A stretch of 64,000 nt of DNA from Elmis aenea. Lineage: Eukaryota > Arthropoda > Insecta > Coleoptera > Elmidae. Numbering within the stretch: the stretch's first letter is position 1; each line of letters starts with the position of its first letter. Location: contig OX393577.1 of NCBI GenBank assembly GCA_947652605.1, positions 55,204,108 through 55,268,107 of the forward strand, read 5' to 3'. The notes beneath the pieces were generated by a model, which saw only the letters and a program-made list of their open reading frames with translations, made no database searches and was not told the DNA's origin. Below, piece by piece: positions 1 to 12,604 of this stretch. The position numbers and the translations under genes are program-made.

Positions 1-668
1 AAATCTAGAGGGGCTGAGGGTTGCGCGGAGCTGCCCCTGGTTGCCTCTTAAGGATATAACGAATATCGTAATAAAGAAAGTTATACCAGAATAATTCGTT
101 AAAAAAAAATAAAGCAAATTACTAGTAGTTTACTTTTAAAATACAAAGCTGCTCATTGTTGAGATAATTACTCATATATGTTAGAATTAACACAGTAATT
201 ACAGTGAACAATTTCAAGCTTAGATTTCTCATAATTAGATATGCGTGGTACCTCTCTAGGTCACTTAGTCATTAGTGCATCTACAGTCACGCTGGCTGGT
301 TTTAGTTTCCTAAAACGTACGAGATTACTAATCATCATTGTTTCATACGATAATATTCTATATTTATACTGTCGTTCTTATCAAGCAATTGCTCATACAG
401 CTGCCGCAAATGTTGGGAGAACTATTTCAGATAACTTCAACTAGTTATTTGCTTTAAATATAGGTTTGTAAGTAACTCAACTACTAATTATGTTCGTTAC
501 AAAAAAGTATCGAAGTCATCGTTGGGATCTAAACGTTATCAATCTCTGCTACAGTCTGTTGTACTTACAAAACTACCTTTTATTAAGTCATTATTGAAGA
601 TAAATAACTAATTTCAGTGGACGAATGAATTAAAGACAATTATTCCATTTTTAAGCAGTATTGCGATG
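1..668. other. A+T-rich DNA without a recognisable gene
   Basis: No coding pattern, RNA gene or clear repeat structure was recognised. The only longer open frame (241-444) has no familiar motif and no splice context, and is probably chance. Confidence 0.5.
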
Positions 669-676
669 GTTCTGAA

Positions 677-1167
677 CAGGGGTTTGGAACAGTCCATTTT
701 TTTAATTGCTCCACTCCAGCTCCGCTCCGGCATCAAAATCTCTGCTCCAGCTCCGCTCTATGCTCCAAATATTGTTAACATTTTTAATAAAAGCTTTTCG
801 ATTAAAAAAGTTTGTTGATTAAAAAAAACTGTTTTTCAAAACAAAAGTTTTAATTTGATCGGATATGTAGAAGTTGGTCAAAAATAACAATATTTGACCC
901 TAACAAACAAGTGTTTCCGTTTGTGACCTCCACACCGGAAGGTAAAAGAGGAACCGATTAAGAAGAAGAACAAACAAGTGAAGTTAAATAAATGTTTTAA
1001 AAAATCCATTGATCTTCAAATGTAAAAAAAAGGCCATTTTAAAAAAAAATGTACATAATTAACTGGAGCAGTGGAGCAATCAAAATTATTTGCTCCGGAC
1101 TCCGCACCAGCTCCGGGCAAAAACCCATTGCTCCCTCCACTGCTCCGAGCTCCGCTCCAAACCCCTG
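677..1167. mobile_element. hAT-type MITE, family A, copy 1
   Basis: A 491-bp non-autonomous element begins CAGGGGTTTGGA and ends TCCAAACCCCTG, an inverted pair. It is bounded by a perfect 8-bp duplication, GTTCTGAA, at 669-676 and 1168-1175. An 8-bp duplication with CAGGG-type ends is typical of hAT transposons. The body is full of GCTCC/GGAGC words near both ends, likely sub-terminal transposase sites. No coding capacity is visible. Two more copies lie at 12234-12604 and 18895-20066. It carries a small LINE-tail insertion at 912-968. Confidence 0.92.
912..968 (+). mobile_element. 57-bp LINE 3'-tail insertion inside MITE A
   Basis: Comparison with MITE A copy 2, read in reverse, shows that 912-968 is extra sequence. 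It is flanked by a 10-bp duplication AACAAACAAG at 902-911 and 969-978. Its last bases, a GAGGAACCGATTAAGAAG motif, match the 3' end of the LINE fossil at 60600-60832. It is therefore a severely 5'-truncated LINE insertion made by target-primed reverse transcription. Confidence 0.8.
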
Positions 1168-1701
1168 GTTCTGAACGCCTGGGTCGCAAGAGATTTTTGA
1201 TGGCGCTAAATAAGAGCCAATGAAAATTAAAAAATTGTATTTAAACTAAACACAAAAAAGTATACTTTAAAACTTCTTAGTTTTTCCTTTGAAAATTATA
1301 TTCCACACCTTTTGTGTTTCGCTTCAAATTCAATTTTAACGTTTTCTTATTTACAAATAGTACAATGTTCGTCTTTTAAAAGTTTACGAAGATTGTAAAA
1401 ACACAAGCTTACAAAAAAAAAAACAGAGAGAAATGCTGCACAATAAAAAATTCGCAAGTAAGAAAAGGCTGGTAACGGGTGAACAATAATGATATCGCTC
1501 TAGTTCTATGATAGAACCACAACCCATACCACAATACTTAAAGAGCAAGCGTCGTTCGTAATTATCTCAATAAAAGTCCACATAAATTACATTGAAGAAC
1601 CTTTTCAGAGAGTGGAAAGGATTCTTGAGCTAAATAACTACGACCTATCCCCAACAAAAAAAAAAAAAACTTACCAGCATGCAGCAATGTATATTTGCTA
1701 C

Positions 1702-3016
1702 CAGGAACTAAAAACGAAAACCATTTCGTTCGTTTTTGATCGGAACGAACACGAAATAATTCGTTTTCGTTCTTTGCGTTCCCGCCCATAAAATTTCGTT
1801 TTCGTAAAGCGAAATTTAATAACGGTTTTGCCGTTGTTTTTTTTTTAATCACTAAGTCAAGCCCATTTTTTCTTAGTCACCATCCTCTTTTTACAAAATT
1901 CAGAGCAGAGACCTTTCTAAAGAACGATCGCCAAATATAAAAATGACAGTGTTGGCAACCCTATTAATACCAGGGCTGTGGAGTCGGAGTTTAGAAGGAA
2001 TTTCTGGTCAGAAGAGTCGGAGTTGGTCGGCAAAAATGCACCGACTCCGAGTACAACAAAAAAATTGCGAGATGGTCCTTTGCCACAAAATTTAAACTCA
2101 AATTTTAAATCATTTCTTTATATTTATTTTTCTTTTTTACATTACACACACCATAAAATGTCTTAGTATTTAATTTTGTCGGAGTCCAACTACTAAAATT
2201 ATCAGGAGTCGGGTCGACTTTTTTTACCGACTCCGCAGCCCTGATTAATACGATGAAACCCCAATTATTCGAATATTTGGATTATAAATACTTCGTATGA
2301 ATTAATATTAGTAAATCAGCATAGTTCGCCTTTAAATAAAAATAAATTTGGCGCGACTATTTTGTACTTTAAGTAATAAATGTGAGATATAAAATGTTTG
2401 TGATGAAATTGAAGGTCCATTTACATTTTTATTTCTGTTTCTTAGCAATCGTTGGGCCCCCGCTAAATTGTAAACGGCGATATGTTCGGTTTTGATCATT
2501 CTGAACGGCATAATTTAGACTAGAGAATCGCCATATTAAAATTACCAAATTGTAGAACACTTTTAAGATATAACCAAACAAAATTTGTGCATTTTGTTTA
2601 GTATAACACCTGTCAGCTGCAAAAACACAACTAGTTTGGCAAACCATAGATCATCAGCGTCAAATGTCATATTTTAAAACTGTTAAAAATCACGTGATTA
2701 TTGCGCGCCCTTTTGTTGCCCAATCAAGTGTATATTATTTATTGATGATCCTATTAACAAATTTTAAAAAAAAATTAATTTATTACATAAGTAATATATG
2801 GAGAAAATAAAGATCACTTAATTCAAACGTGATGTTTTACTGCCTTGTGGAAGTCTTCCCAGCGGTAAAATCGAGTTTGTGTTTAATGAATAAAAATTAA
2901 ATAGTGCTAAAACCGGTTTAAGGAATTATTTATTTCGTTGAAGAAAAATCATATTTCGTTTTCGTTTCGGTTAATTTCGTTTAACGTTTTTGTTTTCGTT
3001 CCGTTCTTAGTCCCTG
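1702..3016. mobile_element. hAT-type MITE, family B, copy 1
   Basis: The element has ends CAGGAACTAAAAACG and TTCTTAGTCCCTG and a perfect 8-bp target duplication TTTGCTAC at 1694-1701 and 3017-3024. The sub-terminal zones on both sides are dense in TTTCGTTTTCG words. It has no coding capacity. It is interrupted by the smaller MITE C at 1971-2243. Family B copy 2 (15136-16318) is in the opposite orientation: the ACTGCCT...GGGAAG-like block near 2840-2870 here reappears reverse-complemented near 15340-15370. Confidence 0.88.
1971..2243. mobile_element. hAT-type MITE, family C, nested in family B
   Basis: A 273-bp element with ends CAGGGCTGTGGAGTCGG and CCGACTCCGCAGCCCTG and a perfect 8-bp duplication ATTAATAC (1963-1970 and 2244-2251). 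Repeated GGAGTCGG words near both ends are presumably transposase sites. An open frame of 62 codons lies inside but resembles no protein and is not called. The insertion post-dates the surrounding family B element. Confidence 0.92.
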
Positions 3017-3024
3017 TTTGCTAC

Positions 3025-4439
3025 CACCCATCAAATGTTCAGCAAATATCTCAATATTATACAATTGTTTTTGCTATGCATTTTGGTAAGCATTGTTCTA
3101 CTTTTAATTAACGCGAAAACTAGTTGCCCACGACATCAATAAAACTTTTTTTCTGTTGCATTGACATAATTATTTCTAAACTTGGTTAAGTGCAAAAAAA
3201 TTCTAATATTTTGGTTATTGATTAAATACGACTAGCCGTTAAAAAAATAAGAAGAATGGCTTAATGCTTTAAAAATTGACAAAATAACCGCATTATATAG
3301 TCTAAAATAATAATACTGAATTATATTAATTGTACGACTCTGAAAAAAGTGGGATTAAAAATTAACTGTATATGGTGATACGATCAATGAAAACAATTCA
3401 TCACTCTAAAATGAGCAATAACATTAGCTGACTACTTATATTTTGCATCAGTCTATCAAAACGTCCGATATGTAACGAATCTGCGAGCATTCATGCAAAC
3501 AAATTCACTACCAAAAAAAATTGAGATCAAAGAAAGTCATTTCAATGGAAAACGCCGACGGGATGTACGCAACACCGAACAATCTGATCGATGTAATAAC
3601 GACTGGTAAATAAACAAACAGCAAAATGGATAAGCAAGAAAACGAGAGGCTTAAAATGAAAAAGATTAGAACGGGAATTAAGCAGCTTGTAGGAAGGTTG
3701 GAAGCCGATTCCCATCAAGAAGGACCTGTTAAATAGGCCACCAGGAGCTAGATATGCATGTGTTTAAGTAAAATGTAGAGACCCTAAGCTTCTTTAGCGT
3801 GAAATTAATGTCTCAGAATTACCCACCACCGTTTAAATCCATCCTTCTTACTAGGACAAAAATAACATCTACGACAATGATATTTAGGATGACAATATGG
3901 TAATGATTGTATTCACCATAAGTTTTACAAAAATTGATGGCATAAAAATACAATATGGCGAGAATAAACAAAAAATTTGTCCACCACATTTCAAAAACTA
4001 TGCAACCTGCGTCAGTTACAAAGACATCATACATTGCCTTACACCAGATTTCAAATTTCTACTGAAAATAATGAGAAACTTACAAATAAAACTTAAGCTT
4101 AAAGGTTTTCGGATTACTTCAGTAAGTTGACAGATATGATGATAGATATTTACCAACAGAGTAGACCAAATTCGAATGTTGTACGGGACGGGGTATCTGG
4201 GTTACCATAATAGTTAGCGAAAATCTGATATCAGTCTCTTGGGTTATTTTTTTAAGATAAACACGCCTGTGTTATCAGATTTTAATATCACCTTTCATTT
4301 TGGCAATACAGACTTTTAAAAGTACTATAACTTCTTTATTTATAAAAATAGAACTAAATGTTATGTGGGTTTTTTGAAGAACTTTTTTATGGTTTATTTA
4401 AAATACGTTTTAAAGAATTTGTAACTCCATAGACCAACA
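3025..4439. other. No recognised gene
   Basis: A+T-rich sequence. Overlapping open frames on both strands around 3819-4130 show no known motif. Nothing else was recognised. Confidence 0.45.
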
Positions 4440-5515
4440 AACCCTTTGGCATATCTTACAAGAATACGAGATTCCTAAGAAATTGATAAATATGCTTAAA
4501 ACACTGTACCAAGACTATGGAGTAATAATGGAATGGAAAAGCCAAAACACAACGAAAATCAATGCAAACAAAGTGGTAAAACAAGGATGTATACCTCCCT
4601 TCCTGTTACCGATTGCCACAGACTGGCTAATGAAGAACAAAATGAAGAATCAAATGGACTAACTTGGAGATTTGGCAAATATCTGGAACACCTTGAGTTT
4701 GCGGATGACGTAAGCCTTATAACAGAGGAAATTCAAACATATGCAAAACAAAATAAACAAACTTCGAGAAAATGCGAAGAGAATAGGTTTGGAGATAAAC
4801 TACAACAAAACCAAAATGATGTCGATGAACTCAAACGACACAGATTATGTGTTAATAGACGAGCACCAGGTAGAAAGAGAATCAGAGTTCACATATCTAG
4901 AAAGTATATTCAAAATAGAATAAATAAAGCACAGGTAACATTTACTACATTAAGGAAGATATGGTCATCAAAAAGGTTAACAACAAGAACGAAAATCAGG
5001 ATTTTTACAACTAACGTTAAAAGCTTTTACTCTATAGTTGCGAGTCGTGGACAATAAACAAAGCCGATAACACCAAAATTCAAGTTTTTGTTAACAAATG
5101 CTTGCGAAGAATAATAAATATATATTGGCCCAACATAATATCAAACGAAGACTTATGGCATCTCACGAACCAAGAACCAATGAAAACAACAATAAGAAGG
5201 AGAAAATGGAAGTGGATCGGGCACACACGGAAAAAAATGCGGACATCACAAAACAAAGCTTAGATTTTAATGTGAAAGGAAAAAGGAGAAGAGGACGCCC
5301 AACAAACTCATGGAAGAAAACAACCATTAGAGAAACAGAGCAGTAATAAAAGTTGGACTGAAATGAAACAGATTGCAAGAAACAATAGGAATGGAAAAAA
5401 TTCGTAGACAAGATATGTAACCAGGAGCAGCACTAAACCAACTCAACACAAGGATAAACATGCAAATAACAGAGCAAGTTAACCAAGGAGCGATAGGCTG
5501 ACGACCTAACCTCAA
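4440..5515 (+). pseudogene. Decayed non-LTR retrotransposon reverse transcriptase, C-terminal half
   Basis: Conceptual translation in shifting frames reads like the palm and thumb of a LINE reverse transcriptase. A segment with QEYEIPKKLINMLKTLYQDY is followed by a GCIPP block (equivalent to the conserved RQGCxLSP), then LEFADDVSL with the FADD catalytic motif (about 4690-4720). Next come INYNKTKMM and the FTYLESI step (normally TYLGS). The C-terminal GRPTNSWK block (near 5295-5325) is typical of the end of these proteins. Several frameshifts and stops break the frame, so it cannot make an active enzyme. The clade was not resolved; RTE- or Jockey-like is likely. Confidence 0.85.
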
Positions 5516-8500
5516 GAGACTTTTAAGATATGATTTAAACCTAATTTTTTAATGAAAAGTCTAGGAGTCTAGGTCATGACTTTATATAAAAGAGCTTTTT
5601 TTGGCTTTTTTGTTTTCCTTATTTCTTGCAACAACAAAAAAAACAACCGCGATATGGCTAATTTTGTAAAGTTTTATAATCAAAGTTTGCTATGATTTCG
5701 TTAACTTTTATCGACCTTTAACCTGGCCCTCGTTCATTTGGTCAATAGTAGAGGATCAGATTAAAGGTTGGCCAAAGTTTTTTTTTAAGCCGCTATTAGC
5801 ATGTGCATACATTTACTAGTAAGTCTTACTGCAACTTACAAATTACAATCTATCTATTTTGAAAAAAAAGTATTTCACGTAGATACTAGGCATAGTACTG
5901 CCTATTTCCGAATTTGGCAAAAAAATTGCCTTTTTCGCGATTCGCTGATTCTCCATATACACAACATCATTAGCTCAATATTGTGAACACGAACTGAATG
6001 TTTTATTGCCGGATAAACAAGTAAAATATCGACACATTCAACCACTTCCAAAGGTCCACTTTCTACATCCTTAAGAAGACAATTAATTCCATCCAATTAT
6101 GCCTAATTGTGCACACTATTAATAACTATACTGTGCAAAAACGAAAGTAAATCGCGTTGTCCCTTTTGAATTAACAATGTGATTAGATTCTGTAAGTGCT
6201 TGACGCGACTACTGCGCTAATTGTAACATGTACGATGCAAATTTTTCCATCCGAGTAACTTCTAGTTGAAAATTACACGTTAAGATTTCTCACCTGCCTA
6301 GATTTACATTTTAATGAATATACTTATGCATGTGAACCTTTCTTTGCTGATCTATCATGTACCTTACGCTATTTTATGATCATTTGTTTTTTTACAATCC
6401 ACTCAAAATCCATAACATATCTCGAAAACGAGAAGTTCATTAATGTATATAATTAAATTCTCCAAAAATTAACTATTTTAAATTAGATAAATAATAAACA
6501 TAACAGAGCAATCTCACGGGACAGTGTAAAAAATAATTTCAAAAGACCCACTTTTTTTTGTTATTGAAACTACTAGCTACACTACGCAATTAATAAAAAA
6601 TGCAAAAGTTACTACATTTTACATGTTCTGCGTATTTATTGTAAGATTATAAACATTGTTATCGTCTACTTATAAAACAAAACAAAAACGATTGGTTTTT
6701 CCGTCTTCCTTCTCAAACATAATTTACAGTATTTACATTTTCCTTATCAAGAAACATTAGCTTTTAATATTTGAAGTGAGTATCTAATATCTAGTTCAAC
6801 AAAATTAGATATACATTTCAAATTTTAGAAACATTTTGAACTATACGTTTAGGTAAATTATATTTACATAAGATTACTTCAGAAAGAAATTTCAAATCGA
6901 TGTTTACAGGAACGGGACAAAAGTCTGAGACCCCCGCCCTCTTAGATAAAATATTATTCATACACAAACACAAACAGCACAAAAGCGTAGGAATATTCCT
7001 AGTGAAACTAGACCCAAACGTATTGTATAATAAACTATATATAACTTTTAACATTAATACAGTGTGTCCAACCTATACAGCATTATATGACATACATTGG
7101 TCAAACGAGAGAAGTGGTAGTTTTAGAACTTACTAGAACAGTCTTTTGTTTTTATCAGCCTAGGTTAGTTTTAAAAGTTGAAAAACGAATAGGACAATTT
7201 CTGAACTCAGTCTATATTCCCTCATTTAAAGAGTGATGTAGTTAAAATTCACTTCGCACTCTTTTAGGGGGTTACATACACCTACATGGGTAAAAGTAGG
7301 GTAAATGTTAAGATTTTTTTGGTAAAAAAAAACATTTTTTTCTTTAAAAATCATTGCATAAATTTGAAGTCTTAACGTTTCTCTATTAAATGTAAAATCA
7401 TTAGTAAAATTTTTTCACAAGGACGTGTGGTAGTCACTTCCGTTCAACGGTTTTTTTAAAAACGGCTTCGACAGTAACCATCATCAGATCTTTTTTGGTT
7501 TTTCTTTGAAATACATTTTTCTGTTTAAATTTTAAAGTGGACAAAAATAATTAGTCCTTGACGTAACCGATTTTTATTTTTCCAGCCAGAATGAAAACTT
7601 AGGATTTTTGACTACACATTTGATATTCTTTTAATTGTAAAAAAAATGAACTACTGCGTTTAAAAGAAAAACCTTAGGATAAAGACTAGATTTACAAAAT
7701 AGTCGATCATTTTTTACAAGAGATTACTTCATAATTAAAGTTAAGTGATTTGTAATTTAGATAATGTATATTTTGGCTATTTTCTTGCCATAAGTTGACG
7801 ATATTAATTACCATAATAAAAAGTTTATAGGTTTAGGTCTGGCTACGTCCATCAAAGAATAGAACATGAGCGCCATCTTCGTTAACAGCAGCTTTTATTA
7901 CGATAATGACGCGTGAATATTTTTTATGTACTTGAAAAAACAATTCGTTCGAGTGTTAACATTCCACAGCAAATGTCTGTGGGCACCATGTGTGATTAAA
8001 GAATTGCATGTAATAAACATCCTTCCAGACAAATAATTTAAACGTGATTGTATAATGAATGCTGCATGAGAATTCTGCTTTCCATAAATCCATCTCATAC
8101 AAGCTGGAGCATTAACACAACGTACTGCCAGACACACAAGGACGTTTGTGGGCAGAATATGTTGTGCCGGGACAAAAACTAGCACTCAGGTAAAAACAGA
8201 GAAGAACGCAGGTGTCACATAGCCCAGCTCGGATCTATTAAATACCGATTCAAACGATAAAATATAGCTCCCTTTTACATAAATTTTGAGATTTTTACTT
8301 TGTGTAGTACTATAGTGACAGAGAAAATCTGGCCTTTTGTTGTTGGTTAACCGTTCCTGTGATGAATGAATGCTACTAGCATCAGATTGGGTAATGACTA
8401 ACTTCCGACGTTTTTTTTCGCGAGAGGGAGAGGGGACAACGAAGCAACAAATCTTTTTAGAGATTGATACATGGAACTTGTGATGTATAGGGTGTAAAAC

Positions 8501-8802
8501 TTAGTTCTGATCACTGTGTGGATTTCGCTCCGTATAAAAGATAGAGCTTCGGTTAAATTAGCAAAAAGTTACGTCGTGCAAAAGAACTCAATTGCAGCAA
8601 TATTGATAAATGCATGGTCCACTTAATAAAATCAAAAATGCCAAATAAATTATTTTTTCAGGGTGTACTTCGTTGCAAAGATATTAAATTCAAATTTTGA
8701 CTTTTTTAGTCACATTAGATATTTAATACAATAACTAGCATTATTTTTGTAAAATTATATATCACAAGTAAATAAAATCAATTATACCAATAATAGTATA
8801 TT
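5516..8802. other. Long stretch without a recognised gene
   Basis: A+T-rich DNA with scattered short frames on both strands, none with a known motif or convincing splice sites. Small repeats cannot be excluded, but no terminal inverted repeat with target duplication was found. Confidence 0.4.
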
Positions 8803-9488
8803 ATATACCAAGGTAGAGAAGTCAACTATTATAGCCTGAGGGCTCAGATTAGATCGCGAGGCGCGAAGCGCCGAGGGATGTAAGGGCCCGAAGGCTATAA
8901 GACTTCTCTACCGTGGTGTATATACTATTTTTTTCACTACTAGTAAGACAAACCCATTTATGTTATTTACGCACTTTCTAACCTAAAATATAAAAAGTTA
9001 AGTACCTATCTATTCTATAGAAATATTGAATCTGCGTGTTACTCATCTTGCTAAATCACTATTGTTATTAAAAAACATTGTTTTTAAGCGATGGTTTCAT
9101 CTAAAATACTGACATTATTAAAACTTTTCTTTTTTACGTTGTGTCAATCGACGGTGTCGATATTGACAACCGTCATTTATTACGGCGCGAAAGTCGTGTT
9201 ATTTAAATACACCAAAGTTTTTAAAATTAAATTAATTTATTTAAACAACGTTTTAAATGCTAAAATATCAATAAAGAGAATTTCTTTATCATACTAAATC
9301 GTCCTATAATTTTTTTTTCTTTAAAACTACAACAGCATTATCAAAAAATATAAATTTGTTCATTATTCACCAGTGGTTAATAATGAAAAATTGTTTACCT
9401 GTAACCATGCATAGGTAGAGAAATTGAATTTCACGGCATTCTAATATACGTCATAATGCTACGCTATATTACTAGTAGTGAAAAAAAA
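8803..9488. mobile_element. Inverted-repeat element(s), possibly a MITE
   Basis: Two inverted-repeat structures lie side by side. The first pairs ACCAAGGTAGAGAAGTC (near 8807) with GACTTCTCTACCGTGGT (8901-8917) around an unusually G+C-rich hairpin core, GCGAGGCGCGAAGCGCCGAG. The second pairs TTTCACTACTAGTAA (near 8933) with TTACTAGTAGTGAAA (near 9468). GGTAGAGAA recurs at about 9413. No clear target duplication was found, so the boundaries are approximate. Confidence 0.45.
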
Positions 9489-9717
9489 CAATTTTTGGCT
9501 TATTATATTAGGCAAAACTTGTACCCCAACATGATACATTTTAATTATACCACCAGTTGTTTGGCGTGCGAAATAACCTTAACATACAAAAATTCCAATT
9601 TGATTTTTTACTTTAATAAAACTATTAAATAAAATTGAAAATCCGGTAAGAAACATTTTATCCTTTTATCACGTTAAGTATGCTTTTTTCAAAACATCAG
9701 AATATCGCTTAAAATTT

Positions 9718-10524
9718 GAGCTTTTATACATACATACATATGTATCTTAAATATTGTGAACAAATTCTGGAGGTGATTCCTAATCGAAAATTAAGGGGGG
9801 TATTTCATGAAATTTTTCCCTTAGACGTCTCCTTTCGGAGTTACACCTACCTAAAGGGGAGCTGTAAAATTAGGTTTTTATTTTATTTCTCAAATTTGGA
9901 TATATGTAGGAGAATGATATTTGGTAGATGTTTTATACTTATTATTAAATGCTTTCCTATAGTAATATTTTCAATCATCTCCCACCTTCACAGGGGTCAA
10001 TTTTTTTTTTTTTGAAAGCCTGATTTATTTAGAAACTTTTTTTATTCCTTAGTTTTCCTCGTAAAACCTTTCGTTTTTGAGTAAAAAATAAAATAAGTAA
10101 ACGATTCATTTTGCTGGTTGCCATAGTTTGTTTACGTTCATGTTGGATATAATTGACGGGCGTTTTAGCATTGTCGTCGCGTTAACGTCAAAATGAATTA
10201 CACCCGTCAATTCTATCCAACATGAACATAAACAAACCATGGTAACCGGTAACCACCAAAATGAATCGTTTTATATTGGAATATTTGATGGTCCATGTTT
10301 ACTTATTTTATTTTTTACTCAAAAACGGTAGGTTTTACGAGAAAAATTAAAGAATAAATAAAATTTCTAAATAAAACAAGCTTCAAAAAATTTTCAATCC
10401 ACCAAAAAGTTCTTATTAAAAAACCTACAGGGGTCGCACTTTTCAGCCCCCTGTGAAGGTGGGAGATGATTGAAATTATAACTATGGGAAATCTTTTAAT
10501 AGGTATAAAAATTTTTGCTTAAAT
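9718..10524. repeat. Long imperfect palindrome (fold-back element)
   Basis: The arms about 9960-10165 and 10190-10505 are reverse complements with substitutions and indels. For example ATCATCTCCCACCTTCACAG (about 9976) faces CTGTGAAGGTGGGAGATGAT (about 10450), and TTGGATATAATTGACGGG faces CCCGTCAATTCTATCCAA at the centre. Homology continues outward to the TTTTATAC blocks. No protein is encoded. It is probably a fold-back DNA transposon of the type seen elsewhere in this window, but no terminal motif was identified here. Confidence 0.7.
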
Positions 10525-10620
10525 CAGTGGTTCTCAAACTGTGGGACGCGCCTCCTAGGGAGGGGGCAAATATCTGAAGGGGCGATTTTTTTGATAGCTG
10601 TTCTTGTTTTCTGAAAGGAT
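10525..10620 (+). mobile_element. hAT-type MITE 5' end, family D
   Basis: It begins CAGTGGTTCTCAAACTGTGG followed by a GGGACGCGCC-type block, as does the complete element at 42407-42641. The matching right end was not found, so this copy is truncated or too diverged to bound. The end given is where similarity is no longer obvious by eye. Confidence 0.55.
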
Positions 10621-12225
10621 TATTTCTTAAACTTTGTCTAATTTTCTAAGAATACTACATACACTCCATGTAGATTTATAGGTTGTTTTTTTCTTCGTTA
10701 AAAACGATTTGGTAGCTAAATCCAAATATTTACAATAAGATATTATTTTTAAGATAATCGTAATCGCCCAACAAGTTAACGCATTCTCAGACAGATTACT
10801 CCGTCTTCTAGGCGGTGACTAGTTTTATCTCTCGGTAGGGATAGATCGTGATTTGTACACACACCCTCGTTCATCACCAGTTCTAAATTTATCACTTGAG
10901 GGTTGTTTATCTTGTTCGGAATTTACGTTTGCTCAGTGGAGTAACTGTTCTCTTTTCCATCATAAAAATTTCTCGCACACGTTTCCACATCCCAACGAAT
11001 TCAAGCTCTACTTGTAGTCTGGACGGAAAATTTAATGTATTTTTTGTAACATAAAAGCTTCATTAAGCAGTCAGTCGACCGGATACGGTCGGGTCGTAGG
11101 TCGTTCGGTATTATTTACTAAAATACGCCCTGTTTAAGATACGGTTACGGCTGTTTTAAATTTTATGTTTTCCAGAGTTCCTTCAGTCAGAAGAGTTTTT
11201 AATTATAAGGAGGAATTCTAATTAAGTGCTAGACATATTTGAATAATGCTAGACAGGTTCCAAAAAGTCGAAATAAAAATAAATTGGGTTTTTACTTTGA
11301 TGGGGGCATCAGAATTTCTCCAGCTAGCGATGCTTTTTAACAGCTGAACCATCCATTTCGACTTTCATTATAGCCTACAAGAAACTTAACAAGTCAGACA
11401 AGCATGTCCGGTGTTTTATTTATCAATTAAGGAATAGCCAGTTTCCTCTTGAATACGTTTACGTAGAAGTAAGCTGCAGAGTGTTTTTGAACTAATAATA
11501 ATACCAGGACAGGATGGCGAAACAAACGGCAAGCGATTTAAAAAACTACATCCTTTAAAGAAACGATATGGCTTAACACATCATTCAAGGTTCGGTTTCT
11601 GTCATTTCGTTTTAAAAACAAGCTACTCACGGGTAGCTGAATGGTCGTAAAAGTCATGTAAAAGTACGTGCAATTTCATGGCATTTTACTTTTGCAAAAA
11701 TTTACGATCTCTGCATAAAGAGCTCATTATTTCTTACAAATTCCACACTACATAAATTGGTGAATATAAAATGATTTTATTTTGTCATATACTAACAATT
11801 ATTCTCTCAGCATATTTTTTTTTGCAAATTCTGAGAAAAGTGATAAAACTAGATATGACAACCCATACATTTTTAAAATCACAATAAAATAAGGTTTTTA
11901 ATAAATCGATAGCTAAAATCATGGTTGCAAATTAAAAATATATCTCAAAAATCGAGTGTGCCATGATATTTTAGATATTTTCTTTAAATTCTACGTAAAA
12001 ATATCTACACTAATCATTTGCCAATGACAAAATCGTCTGTTTTTAGTTTTTTCAATATATTTAAGAAAGTTGAAGGTGTAGGTCAAATGTCAAAATGGCA
12101 ATAAATTCGTCTTGAAATTCTTCCCAACTTTGCTAACGTAACCGACTATGTAACTCTAATAATAACGAAGTAACCCATACAAAACATGTAGATTATTGTT
12201 ACCTTATATACAATTGCTAGACAGT
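10621..12225. other. No recognised gene; diverged repeat near 11930-12200
   Basis: The last part, around 12060-12190, resembles the terminal arm of the fold-back element at 39383-41671. It has a 'gaaggtgtaggtcaaatgtc' motif and a 'gaagtaacccataca' block, heavily mutated. The rest shows no gene. Confidence 0.45.
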
Positions 12226-12233
12226 AAAACTAC

Positions 12234-12604
12234 CAGGGGTTTGGAGCGGAGCACGGAGCAGTGAAGCAATGGGTTTTTGCTCGGAGCAGGAGCGGAGTCC
12301 GGAGCAAATAATTTTGATTGCTTCAGTTTATTATGTAGGTACAATTAAAAAACGTTCAACGTTTGAAGATCAATAATTTGTTTTTTTTTACATTTATTTA
12401 ACTTCACTTGTTTGTTAGGGTCAAATTTTGTTATTTTTGACCAACTTCTACTTATCCGATAAAATTAAAACTTTGTTTAAAAAAAAATTATCAAAAAACT
12501 TATTTTTTTATGTTAATATGTATTTGGAGCATGGGCGGAGCTGGAGCAGGCATTTTGATGCCCGAGCGGAGCAATTAAAAAATTTGAACTGCTCCAAACC
12601 CCTG
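12234..12604. mobile_element. hAT-type MITE, family A, copy 2
   Basis: Ends CAGGGGTTTGGAGCGG and CCAAACCCCTG. The flanking 8-mers AAAACTAC (12226-12233) and GAAATTAC (12605-12612) agree at six of eight positions, an aged target duplication. This copy has the uninterrupted GTTTGTTAGGGTC site (about 12408-12422), which serves as the empty-site reference for insertions in copies 1 and 3. It truncates the left arm of the adjacent fold-back element. Confidence 0.85.

Noticed and set aside
1562..1852. 96-codon open frame on the minus strand
   Set aside because: It spans the boundary of MITE B and its TTTCGTTTTCG repeats; no domain or splice context.
9091..9297. 68-codon frame inside the inverted-repeat region
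   Set aside because: Hydrophobic and lysine-rich from base composition; no family resemblance and no evidence of expression.
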